Origin: Bacilli bacterium
GTDB taxonomy: Bacteria > Bacillota > Bacilli > Paenibacillales > KCTC-25726
NCBI GenBank assembly: GCA_036381315.1
Contig: DASVDB010000082.1
Span: 1 to 32,463 of the forward strand
Direction: 5' to 3'
Length of the DNA stretch: 32,463 nucleotides
Position numbers and translations under genes: made by a program. Shown here piece after piece: positions 24,888 to 32,303 of this stretch (positions within the stretch are counted from its first letter, which is position 1; each line of letters begins with the position of its first letter). Below the pieces are notes generated by a model. That model saw nothing but the letters and a program-made list of their open reading frames with translations, made no database searches and had not been told where the DNA came from.

Positions 24888-26372
24888 ATGCGTTTATCCT
24901 CGATTGTGGACAATCTGGAGTTTGTTTTGCTGCAAGGAAATCTGAATCGGGACGTAGCCTCCATTGCCTTCGACTCGCGGGAAGCGGTCAAGGACGGCCT
25001 GTTTGTGGCCATCACGGGCTTTAAGACGGACGGACACAACTATATTGAAAAAGCGCTGGAATTGGGCGCGGGTACGATTGTCGTGGAAAAAGACGTTGTC
25101 GCACCGGACGGCGTAACGATATTAAAATTCGCCGACACGCGCGACGCGTTGGCTGGCATCGCGGCCAATTTTTACGGCCGCCCGACCGAGCGGCTGAACT
25201 TGATCGGCATTACGGGCACGAATGGCAAAACCTCGACATCGTATTTCATTCGCTCCATTTTTCAACAGGCGCAGAAATCGATGGGGATGATCGGCACCAT
25301 CGGTACGGTTATCAACCAAAAGGTGGTCAAAAACAGCAACACGACTCCCGAGTCGCTCCATTTGCAGCGCATTTTTGCCGAGATGGTCGCGGCCAAACTC
25401 GATCACTGCGTCATGGAAGTGTCCTCGCATGCGCTCAGCTTGAAACGCGTCGCTTACTGCAACTTTAACACGGGCATTTTTACGAATCTGACGCCGGATC
25501 ATTTGGAATTGCATCATAGCATGGAGGAGTATTTTCAGGCAAAAGCGCAATTATTCGCCATGACAAAAGACTGCAACATCATCAATATTGACGATGAATA
25601 CGGACGAAGGTTGGCGCTTGCCGGCAAAAATCGCGACGCCAAACTCATCACCTACGGGGTCGAAAACTTTGCCGATATTTACGCTGCGGATATTCACTAT
25701 GACGCCGATTCAACCGCGTATACCGCGCATACCCCGATCGGCAGCGTGCCGATCAAAGTCAATTTGCCGGGCATTATTTATGTTTATAATAGCCTCGCGG
25801 CGGTTGCCTGCGCTTACAGCAACGGCATCAAGTTGGCGGATATCCAGGCGGGCATCGGCAATGTGCAATCGATTCAAGGCAGGCACGAAGTCATCTACCA
25901 GGATGACGATTACAAAGTCATTGTCGATTTTGCCCATACGGAAGACGGCCTGGAGAAGCTTTTAACGTCTTTGCGGCCGTTTACCGCGGGGAGAATCATT
26001 CTGGTGTTCGGCGTATATGTTGCGGCCGCAGGCGCGGAGGGCAGGGAAAAACGCCGGGCAATGGGCAAAGTGGCGGCCAAACATGCCGATATAGCGATTG
26101 TGACATCCGACAATCCGAAAGAGCAGGATCCGGTTATGATTATAAACGAGATTGTCGAAGCGATCGAAGAAGAGAACGGCCAATATAAAGCGTTTATCGA
26201 CCGTAGGGAGGCGATCCGGCATGCGATTCACATTTGCCGCAAGGGCGATTGTGTGTTGCTTGCCGGCAAAGGGCATGAAACTTCGCAAATCATCGGGAAG
26301 CGGGAAATTCCGTTTAACGAAAGAGAAATTGTCCTTGAATGTCTGAAAGCGGAAAAACAAATCGCGATCTAG
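24888..26372 (+). CDS. MurE-like UDP-N-acetylmuramyl-peptide ligase with altered substrate motifs
   Basis: A 494-aa Mur ligase that would add an amino acid to a UDP-MurNAc-dipeptide. The N-terminal UDP-binding domain, P-loop GTNGKT (110-115), carbamylated-Lys position K219 in YFQAKAQLF, and the C-terminal LLAGKGHETSQ motif are all present, so catalysis should be intact. Two motifs differ from meso-DAP enzymes. The usual GCGGDRD block reads VFGVYVAAAGAEGREKR, and DNPR reads DNPK (408-411). In E. coli MurE, arginines of exactly these two motifs contact meso-DAP, so this enzyme may prefer another amino acid such as L-Lys. It could be a second MurE beside one in the division cluster. It lies 39 nt after the ATP-grasp gene and 29 nt before the asparagine synthetase gene. 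Confidence 0.88.
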   Translation: MRLSSIVDNLEFVLLQGNLNRDVASIAFDSREAVKDGLFVAITGFKTDGHNYIEKALELGAGTIVVEKDVVAPDGVTILKFADTRDALAGIAANFYGRPTERLNLIGITGTNGKTSTSYFIRSIFQQAQKSMGMIGTIGTVINQKVVKNSNTTPESLHLQRIFAEMVAAKLDHCVMEVSSHALSLKRVAYCNFNTGIFTNLTPDHLELHHSMEEYFQAKAQLFAMTKDCNIINIDDEYGRRLALAGKNRDAKLITYGVENFADIYAADIHYDADSTAYTAHTPIGSVPIKVNLPGIIYVYNSLAAVACAYSNGIKLADIQAGIGNVQSIQGRHEVIYQDDDYKVIVDFAHTEDGLEKLLTSLRPFTAGRIILVFGVYVAAAGAEGREKRRAMGKVAAKHADIAIVTSDNPKEQDPVMIINEIVEAIEEENGQYKAFIDRREAIRHAIHICRKGDCVLLAGKGHETSQIIGKREIPFNEREIVLECLKAEKQIAI

Positions 26373-26401
26373 CTGATGCGGCGCAATGAAAGGTGATAAC
26401 T

Positions 26402-28246
26402 GTGTGCGGTTTCGTCGGTTTTGCAAACACGAACGCGGCTGTAGATAAAGAAAAGACAATCCAGGATATGATGAACACAATCGTGCACCGGGGACCGGAC
26501 AGCGGCGGTGTGTACGCGGACGAACAGGTGACTTTGGGGTTTCGCCGCCTGATGATTATCGACCTGTCGCAAGAAGCAAGCCAGCCGATGTATAACGAAG
26601 ACAAAAGCTGCGTGCTTGTTTTTAACGGGGAAATCTACAACTTTAAGGAACTGCGGGAAGAACTGCGCGCCAAGGGGCACCGGTTCGCCAGCAACACGGA
26701 CAGCGAAGTGCTCATCCACGGATACGAAGAATACGGCGTGCAATTATTGCGGAAACTCCGGGGGATGTTTGCCTTTGCCATTTGGGACAGGAAAAACGAA
26801 TCACTGTTTTTGGCGCGGGATTTTTTCGGCATCAAACCACTATACTACACGCAACATACAACCGACAACTGCTTCATCTTCGGTTCGGAAATCAAATCGT
26901 TCCTCAAGCACCCGGCATTTAAAAAAGAGCTGAACAAAGACGCGCTGAAACCGTATCTCACGTTCCAATATTCCGTTCTCGACGAAACGTTTTTTAAAGG
27001 CGTGTACAAGCTCAAACCCGGTCACTACATGCTGTACAAAAATGGCGCCGCCACGATCGAGCCGTACTGGGACGTTAATATGGAAGCGCGTGAAAACAGC
27101 CTGGAATATTACCGGGAAAAGATCAAAGCGACCATGGAAGAGTCCGTCCGCTACCATCAAATCAGCGACGTCAAGGTAGGCTCTTTCTTGTCCGGCGGAA
27201 TCGATTCGAGCTATGTCACAACGCTGTTGCGGCCGGATAAGACGTTTTCCGTCGGGTTTCAAGACCATGAAGGCATCTTTAACGAAACGAATTTGGCGAA
27301 AGATCTCTCCGATATTTTGCATATCGAAAACTATAAAAGGCTGATTGACGCCGACGATTGCTTTAACGCGCTGCCGACGATTCAATACCACATGGATGAG
27401 CCGCACTCCAACCTTTCCGCCGTGCCTTTGTACTTTTTGGCGGAGATGGCGAGCAAGCATGTGACGGTCGTGTTGTCCGGGGAGGGCGCGGATGAAATTT
27501 TCGGCGGTTATGACTGGTATCGCAGCACGCCGCTGATGGACAAATATGAAAAAGTGCCGTTTGCCATCCGCCGCGCCGTTTCACTTCTCTGCCGGAGACT
27601 GCCGCAAAACCGCATCGTTTCCTTCCTGGTAAAAGGCGGGCAAAAGGTCGAGGAAAAATTCATCGGCCAGGCAAAAGTATTTTCCGAACAAGACGCGAAC
27701 GCGGTGCTGCAGGAAGAATACCGGCACGGGCCGTCGGTAGCCAGCATTTTGCGGGAAGCCTATGCGAAGGTGCAAGGCAAAGACGACGTAACGAAGATGC
27801 AGTATATCGATCTAAAATTCTGGCTGCCGGGCGATATTTTGCTGAAAGCCGACAAAATGAGCATGGCGCATTCGCTGGAGTTGCGGGTGCCTTTTCTCGA
27901 TAAAGTCGTCATGGCATTGGCTGCGCAAATACCGGCCAAGCTGCGCGTGAACAAGAGCGCCACCAAGTATGCGTTAAGAGCCGCCGCCAAAGAAGTATTG
28001 CCGGAAGAATGGGCGAACCGGAAAAAGGTCGGCTTCCCGGTTCCCATAAGATACTGGTTGCGCGAGCAAAAGTACTATGATATCGTAAAACAAACATTTG
28101 CATCCGACATCGCCGGACAATTTTTCGTTCGCGACAAACTGCTCGCATACTTGCAGGAACATTTCACCGGGAAAAAAAATCACGCCCGTTACATTTGGAC
28201 CGTGTATGTATTTCTGGTATGGTATAAAAAGTTTTTCGCAGATTGA
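26402..28246 (+). CDS. Glutamine-hydrolysing asparagine synthetase, AsnB/AsnH type
   Basis: A two-domain amidotransferase that takes ammonia from glutamine and amidates an aspartate carboxyl. The start is set at GTG 26402, because the next codon is Cys, the catalytic nucleophile exposed after Met removal (VCGFVGF); AAGGTGA lies just upstream. An in-frame GTG at 26393 would bury that Cys. The glutaminase domain spans ~1-215 (IVHRGPDSGG, FNGEIYN). The synthetase domain begins near residue 235 with the pyrophosphatase loop SGGIDSS (264-270) and contains LSGEGADEIFGGYDWY and LPGDILLKADKMSMAHSLE. At 614 aa it is normal for AsnB. In Lactococcus, AsnH of this family amidates peptidoglycan D-Asp; with a racemase and a D-Asp-ligase-like gene beside it, that role is favoured over free asparagine synthesis. 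Confidence 0.93.
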   Translation: MCGFVGFANTNAAVDKEKTIQDMMNTIVHRGPDSGGVYADEQVTLGFRRLMIIDLSQEASQPMYNEDKSCVLVFNGEIYNFKELREELRAKGHRFASNTDSEVLIHGYEEYGVQLLRKLRGMFAFAIWDRKNESLFLARDFFGIKPLYYTQHTTDNCFIFGSEIKSFLKHPAFKKELNKDALKPYLTFQYSVLDETFFKGVYKLKPGHYMLYKNGAATIEPYWDVNMEARENSLEYYREKIKATMEESVRYHQISDVKVGSFLSGGIDSSYVTTLLRPDKTFSVGFQDHEGIFNETNLAKDLSDILHIENYKRLIDADDCFNALPTIQYHMDEPHSNLSAVPLYFLAEMASKHVTVVLSGEGADEIFGGYDWYRSTPLMDKYEKVPFAIRRAVSLLCRRLPQNRIVSFLVKGGQKVEEKFIGQAKVFSEQDANAVLQEEYRHGPSVASILREAYAKVQGKDDVTKMQYIDLKFWLPGDILLKADKMSMAHSLELRVPFLDKVVMALAAQIPAKLRVNKSATKYALRAAAKEVLPEEWANRKKVGFPVPIRYWLREQKYYDIVKQTFASDIAGQFFVRDKLLAYLQEHFTGKKNHARYIWTVYVFLVWYKKFFAD

Positions 28247-28290
28247 TAGAAAGCTTGCGTAAAAATAATCTGATTAAAGTGGGTCGTGCT

Positions 28291-29025
28291 ATGTCTGGAA
28301 AAAGCTTGGGTGTTCTTGGAGGAATGGGGCCGAAGGCGACCGCCGTATTTTTTGACCGTATCGTTGAACATACGGAAGCCGGCAAAGACCAGGATCATAT
28401 TGATATGGTGATCGTCAACCATGCGACGCTTCCCGACCGGACGACGGTGATTGCAAAACAGCGGGGCGAAGTGTTTTTGGAAGCGATCCGCAAGGACATT
28501 CGCCTGCTGGAGTTGGCGGGAGTGGGCAATATCGCCATCCCGTGCAATACTTCGCATTATTTCTTTGAGCAATTGCAGGGCATGACCAAAATCAACATAA
28601 TCAATATGGCCAAAGAGACGGCAAGCGAAATTCGCCGAGTTTACGGCCCGGGCGCAAAAGTTGGCATCCTGGCGACCACCGGCACAATCAAGAGCGGCGT
28701 GTACCAAAACGTGTGCGAGGAATTCGCGCTTACTCCGCACATCCCGGATGAACTTGTCCAGCAAAAGGTGATGAAAATCATCTACGATGATGTAAAAAGC
28801 GGCGTAAACGCCGATGCGGCCGCGTTCGCGGCGATTATTCGGGAACTCGTGGAACGCGCCCGTTGCGCATGTGTCATCATTGCCTGCACGGAACTTTCCT
28901 GCATCAAGCTGCGGGACGATATTAGCAAGTATTGCGTGGATGCAATGGATGTTCTCGTGCGAAGATCGATCGAATTGTCCGGCAAAAAGGTGAAAAAAAC
29001 TGACGGGAAAGAGGGATGCCGATGA
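28291..29025 (+). CDS. racD: Aspartate racemase family protein
   Basis: A PLP-independent Asp/Glu-racemase-superfamily enzyme interconverting L- and D-aspartate. From ATG 28291 (MSGKSLGVLGGMGPKAT) it is 244 aa. The two catalytic cysteines are C85 in IPCNTSHYF and C199 in ACTELSCI; GGMGP near the N-terminus and NHATLPDRT are typical of aspartate racemases. An open frame extends upstream into the end of asnB, but ATG 28291 gives the family's normal N-terminus and has GTGGG upstream. It would supply D-Asp to the ATP-grasp ligase in the same operon. The stop overlaps the start of the next small gene (ATGA). The racD symbol follows the lactococcal gene of the same proposed role; amino-acid specificity was not tested. 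Confidence 0.87.
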   Translation: MSGKSLGVLGGMGPKATAVFFDRIVEHTEAGKDQDHIDMVIVNHATLPDRTTVIAKQRGEVFLEAIRKDIRLLELAGVGNIAIPCNTSHYFFEQLQGMTKINIINMAKETASEIRRVYGPGAKVGILATTGTIKSGVYQNVCEEFALTPHIPDELVQQKVMKIIYDDVKSGVNADAAAFAAIIRELVERARCACVIIACTELSCIKLRDDISKYCVDAMDVLVRRSIELSGKKVKKTDGKEGCR

Positions 29026-29234
29026 CGCCACATGAGGAAGCGGCGTTTGCGAAATTTTTGGCCGATTCCTTTCAGGATGGTACAAGCATTCGCGAGTTGC
29101 GTTTGTCCGAAGAGGAGAAGCAATTTATCTTAAAAACGTATCCGCGGTCACGCGTGCGTCCGTTTTCCACGGATGAATACGCCGACGGCAAAACATGGTA
29201 TCAAGTCAGCCTGTCAGCTTCTTCGCAGGCATAA
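29022..29234 (+). CDS. 70-aa protein of unknown function, translationally coupled to the racemase gene
   Basis: I do not recognise this protein. It starts at ATG 29022, overlapping the racemase stop as ATGA, with GAGGG 6 nt upstream; an ATG at 29016 is too close to that ribosome site. It has 70 residues, no signal peptide and no membrane segment. It is acidic and probably helical in the first half (HEEAAFAKFLADSF, LSEEEKQFILKTYP), then has a short basic and aromatic part (SRVRPFSTDEYADGKTWYQV). It is the last gene of the operon, 17 nt before a strong terminator, and its conserved-looking coupling suggests it is real. A small regulator or partner of the upstream enzymes is possible but unsupported. 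Confidence 0.7.
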   Translation: MTPHEEAAFAKFLADSFQDGTSIRELRLSEEEKQFILKTYPRSRVRPFSTDEYADGKTWYQVSLSASSQA

Positions 29235-29250
29235 ATGCTACAGCGCCGCG

Positions 29251-29287
29251 ATGCCTGTACCTTGTCAAGGGTACGGGCATTTTTTTT
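29251..29287 (+). terminator. Rho-independent terminator of the wall-precursor operon
   Basis: ATGCCTGTACC (29251-29261) pairs with GGTACGGGCAT (29270-29280), 11 bp with one G-U pair, followed by a T run (29280-29287). It lies 17 nt after the 70-aa protein gene. Confidence 0.92.
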
Positions 29288-29431
29288 GCGCAATGTTGCG
29301 AATTGGGATATTTTCGCTTATGATGTGCAACATCTTTGTGCAATTATGCGTTTCAAATAATAGGATAGAGAAAAAGGTTTTCCATTTACGCAAAACGAAG
29401 CCGCAACAGGTTATTTCGAAATTGGCCGGCG

Positions 29432-29460
29432 TTGCGTTTGCGATGGGATTGCCGTATACT
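29432..29460 (+). promoter_or_regulatory. Sigma-A promoter of the lipoteichoic acid synthase gene
   Basis: TTGCGT (29432-29437) and TATACT (29455-29460) are exactly 17 nt apart. The -35 matches four of six bases and the -10 five of six. The leader is about 60 nt and ends with GGGGAGGA before the ATG. Confidence 0.6.
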
Positions 29461-29525
29461 TTCGCAGACGAGATCCGAAGCGAAATATAGATAAGCTTCG
29501 GGAAAATTGGGGAGGAACATACGAA

Positions 29526-31586
29526 ATGAATACCGTTTTCAGGTTGCTGCGAAGTTCGTGGTCGCGAAGCTGGTTTCTGTTGCTTGCGGCATTGTTGATT
29601 TGGGCGAAAACATTTGTTGTGCAACGATTCGTGTTTTCATTGCCGATCGACTCCATGTTTCAGGAATGGATCAACTTCATCTCGCCGCTCAGTTCGGTTT
29701 TGCTCTTCCTCTGGCTTGCCCTCTTGTTCAGCCGCAAGCGTAAAAATCTGGCAATCATCATGGTGAGCTTGCTCACCTCGTTCGTGCTTTACGCCAATAT
29801 CCTTTTTTACCGCTTTTATAATGATTTTCTGACATTGCCGGTGTTGTTCCAAACAAGTAACGCCAGCACATTGGGCAACAGTCTGTTTGCCCTGATGAAG
29901 CCGCTGGATGTGTTTCTTTTTCTGGATGTTGTGGTCTTAAGCGCCATTGTGGCGTTTGCCAAAATCCCGCGCGTCAATATCGGGCGGTCGGGGATGACGG
30001 CGCTGCTTGTAATTTCCGTTTCCCTGTTTTTCGTGAATTTGAGCATGGCGGAAATCGTGCGCCCCGAACTTTTGAGCAGAACGTTTGATCGCGGCATCAT
30101 GGTTAAAAGCATTGGCACTTACAACTACCACATCTATGATTTCATCCAAAATTCCAAAACGCGCTCGCAGCGCGCCTTTGCCAAAGGATCCAATCTGCTT
30201 GACGTCGAGCAGTATGTAAAGCAAAGGGAACCGGGATCGCCCGTTTTAAACCCGCAGCAAAAAAAGGATGACCTGTTCGGCATTGCCAAAGGGAAAAATG
30301 TCGTGCTGATTTCGCTAGAGTCGACGCAAAATTTTGTGATCAATCAGACGGAACAGGGATATGAAATTACGCCGTTTTTAAACAGTCTGATCAAGGACAG
30401 CTTCTATTTTGACCATACGTACCATCAAACGGGACAAGGAAAAACTTCCGACGCCGAATTCATTATGGACAATTCCTTGTTCGGCTTGCCAAGCGGCGCG
30501 GTTTATTTTACGCATGCAACGAATACTTACAATTCAACTCCGAAAATTTTAAAAGAATACGGCTATTATTCGGCGGCGTTTCATGCCAACGACAAAACGT
30601 TTTGGAACAGGTCCAACATGTACCCGAATCTCGGTTACGACAAATTCTTTTCCAAAGAGTATTACACGGTAACGGAGGAAAATTCGATCGGTTGGGGCTT
30701 GAAGGATATCGACTTTTTTAACCAGGCGGTCGACCTGTTGAAAAAAGAAGTGCCGCAGCCGTTCTATGCGAAGTTTATTACGCTGACCAACCATTACACG
30801 TTTGAATTGGATGAACAGGATCGGATGATTCCGCAGTACAATTCGGGCGACAAAACGGTTGACCGGTACTTTACGACGGTTCGCTACGAGGACGAAGCGC
30901 TGAAAACATTTTTCGAAAAAATGAAACAGGAAGGATTGTACGACAATACGATCTTTATTCTGTACGGCGATCATTACGGCATCTCCAGCAATCATAACAA
31001 GGCGATGAGCAAATATTTGCAGCGCCCGATTACGCCATACGAATATATCGATTTGCAGCGGGTTCCCTTGATCATTCACATCCCGGGGGTAAAAGGCAAA
31101 ACCATCTCGACGCCGGTAGGGCAAATCGATCTGCGCCCGACGCTTTTGTACCTGCTGGGCATTACCGGGGAAAACGAACTGGATTTCGGCCAGAACCTGT
31201 TCGACTTGCCGCCCGATCATTTGGTCGTGCTGCGGGATGGCAGCTTTGTCACGAAAGATTACGTTTATACATCCAACACGTGCTACAAACGCGGGGACTG
31301 GGGACAAGAAATCGACCCGCAAGCATGCGAGCCGTATTTGCAAAAGGCGGAAGATGAGTTGGCGAATTCGGATAAGATCATTTATGGCGACCTGATGCGT
31401 TTCCAAGACGATTTGGCGAAAATGCAACAGGAAAAAGCCAATTTCACGCCCGTGCCGGCGAGCAGCCCAAATGGCGGCAAAACATATGAAATAGAAGGCG
31501 ACGATATGGATCGTTGGCTTACTCCGCGGCCTTCCGCAACACCGCCGGCTGCTCAAGGCGGCGGCGCTGCGCCTGCCGGAAATTAG
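29526..31586 (+). CDS. ltaS: Lipoteichoic acid synthase (LtaS-type phosphoglycerol transferase)
   Basis: A 686-aa polytopic membrane enzyme that polymerises glycerol phosphate from phosphatidylglycerol onto a lipid anchor outside the cell. Five hydrophobic helices (~15-215) precede the extracellular sulfatase-fold domain. Its metal and catalytic residues are visible in LtaS order: E265 in ISLEST, nucleophile T307 in QTGQGKTSDAEF, H423 in LTNHYTF, and D482/H483 in YGDHYGIS. The C-terminal ~50 residues form a Pro/Ala/Gly-rich tail ending APAGN. The start ATG has GGGGAGGA about 9 nt upstream. Monocistronic, with its own promoter; its stop overlaps the stop of a convergent acetyltransferase gene. 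Related paralogues act as LTA primase or in sporulation, so the exact role among LtaS-like proteins is open. Confidence 0.92.
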   Translation: MNTVFRLLRSSWSRSWFLLLAALLIWAKTFVVQRFVFSLPIDSMFQEWINFISPLSSVLLFLWLALLFSRKRKNLAIIMVSLLTSFVLYANILFYRFYNDFLTLPVLFQTSNASTLGNSLFALMKPLDVFLFLDVVVLSAIVAFAKIPRVNIGRSGMTALLVISVSLFFVNLSMAEIVRPELLSRTFDRGIMVKSIGTYNYHIYDFIQNSKTRSQRAFAKGSNLLDVEQYVKQREPGSPVLNPQQKKDDLFGIAKGKNVVLISLESTQNFVINQTEQGYEITPFLNSLIKDSFYFDHTYHQTGQGKTSDAEFIMDNSLFGLPSGAVYFTHATNTYNSTPKILKEYGYYSAAFHANDKTFWNRSNMYPNLGYDKFFSKEYYTVTEENSIGWGLKDIDFFNQAVDLLKKEVPQPFYAKFITLTNHYTFELDEQDRMIPQYNSGDKTVDRYFTTVRYEDEALKTFFEKMKQEGLYDNTIFILYGDHYGISSNHNKAMSKYLQRPITPYEYIDLQRVPLIIHIPGVKGKTISTPVGQIDLRPTLLYLLGITGENELDFGQNLFDLPPDHLVVLRDGSFVTKDYVYTSNTCYKRGDWGQEIDPQACEPYLQKAEDELANSDKIIYGDLMRFQDDLAKMQQEKANFTPVPASSPNGGKTYEIEGDDMDRWLTPRPSATPPAAQGGGAAPAGN

Positions 31587-32056
31587 CCCCGGTACACCAT
31601 ACAGTGAACGAGCGCCGGACCCAACGGCGTCATTCGCTCGTATTGCTGCTCAAGGACGAATCCGCATTTTTCATACACGCGGATTGCCCGCTCGTTCCAG
31701 GGAAGCACCTCCAGATCGATTTGATCTGCGGGTGCTTTTCGTTTGTGCGCCTCCGCCAGGATGGCGCGCACGAAGCTTGCGCCCAATCCTTTGCCGCACA
31801 GATCGGGGCGCATGCCAAGCCCGAGTCTCAACCAACCCGCAAGCGGGAAAAATTGCGCAAAACCGCACAACTCGCGGTGTTCATTGACAACTGCGCAATA
31901 TTGCGATTTTCTGATGCGCGGATCGGCAAGTTCGCGGTTTTCCGCCGCGAGCGTTTCCCAGGGGGAGAACGAATAGATGTCGTAAGGCGGTTCGTAGCTC
32001 CAGGAGCAGATTGTTTTCGCCGCTTCTTCCGTCATGGCCGCAAGCTGGAAATCCAT
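31583..32056 (-). CDS. GNAT-family N-acetyltransferase
   Basis: A 157-aa acetyl-CoA-dependent acetyltransferase. The acetyl-CoA binding core is LGLGMRPDLCGKGLGASFVR (~residues 77-96), containing the R-x-x-G-x-G/A-type loop as CGKGLG, followed by ILAEAHKR. The C-terminal motif ERAIRVYEKCGF is typical of the fold. The N-terminal PPYDIYSF is common in a subgroup of small GNATs from Bacillales whose substrates are unknown. On the minus strand AAAGGG lies upstream of the ATG at 32054-32056, at about 12 nt. The stop overlaps the lipoteichoic acid synthase stop by 4 nt with no terminator between them, so transcripts from the two convergent genes may run into each other. Confidence 0.88.
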   Translation of the reverse strand: MDFQLAAMTEEAAKTICSWSYEPPYDIYSFSPWETLAAENRELADPRIRKSQYCAVVNEHRELCGFAQFFPLAGWLRLGLGMRPDLCGKGLGASFVRAILAEAHKRKAPADQIDLEVLPWNERAIRVYEKCGFVLEQQYERMTPLGPALVHCMVYRG

Positions 32057-32129
32057 CTTTCGTCAGACCCTTTCACCTGTTGGATATTGGATATTGAATG
32101 TTGGATGTGCCTTTGGCGCACAATCGTTG

Positions 32130-32138
32130 TGGTATAAT
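32130..32138 (+). promoter_or_regulatory. Extended -10 promoter upstream of the sulfurtransferase gene
   Basis: TGGTATAAT is a perfect extended -10 with no good -35. The transcript would start near 32145, giving a leader of about 160 nt that contains a short frame with a good ribosome site. Confidence 0.62.
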
Positions 32139-32159
32139 GGAAACATATTTAGGAGCGCG

Positions 32160-32249
32160 ATGCAACAGACGATCGGGATTCGGGCAGTCTTAACCGTCGG
32201 TCGAGGGCCGACAAGACAGACGATCCGGGCCTGCGATCCTGACCTGTGA
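32160..32249 (+). CDS. Candidate 29-codon leader peptide
   Basis: An ATG at 32160 has AGGAG 4 nt upstream and opens a 29-codon frame (MQQTIGIRAVLTVGRG, ending IRACDPDL) just after the promoter. The frame and the following bases contain a direct repeat GATCCGGGCC (32223-32232 region and again near 32249-32258) and a GTCGG/CCGAC inverted repeat. It has no known relatives that I can name. Arrangement resembles a translated leader, but it could be a chance frame. Confidence 0.3.
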   Translation: MQQTIGIRAVLTVGRGPTRQTIRACDPDL

Positions 32250-32303
32250 TCCGGGCCGACGATTTCGCGTTCTGCCAGAAAGGCTTCAGGAGGAGAAAAT
32301 TCG

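Noticed and set aside
30549-31556. 335-codon minus-strand frame across the lipoteichoic acid synthase gene
   Set aside because: Antisense shadow; the plus-strand gene carries all LtaS catalytic residues.
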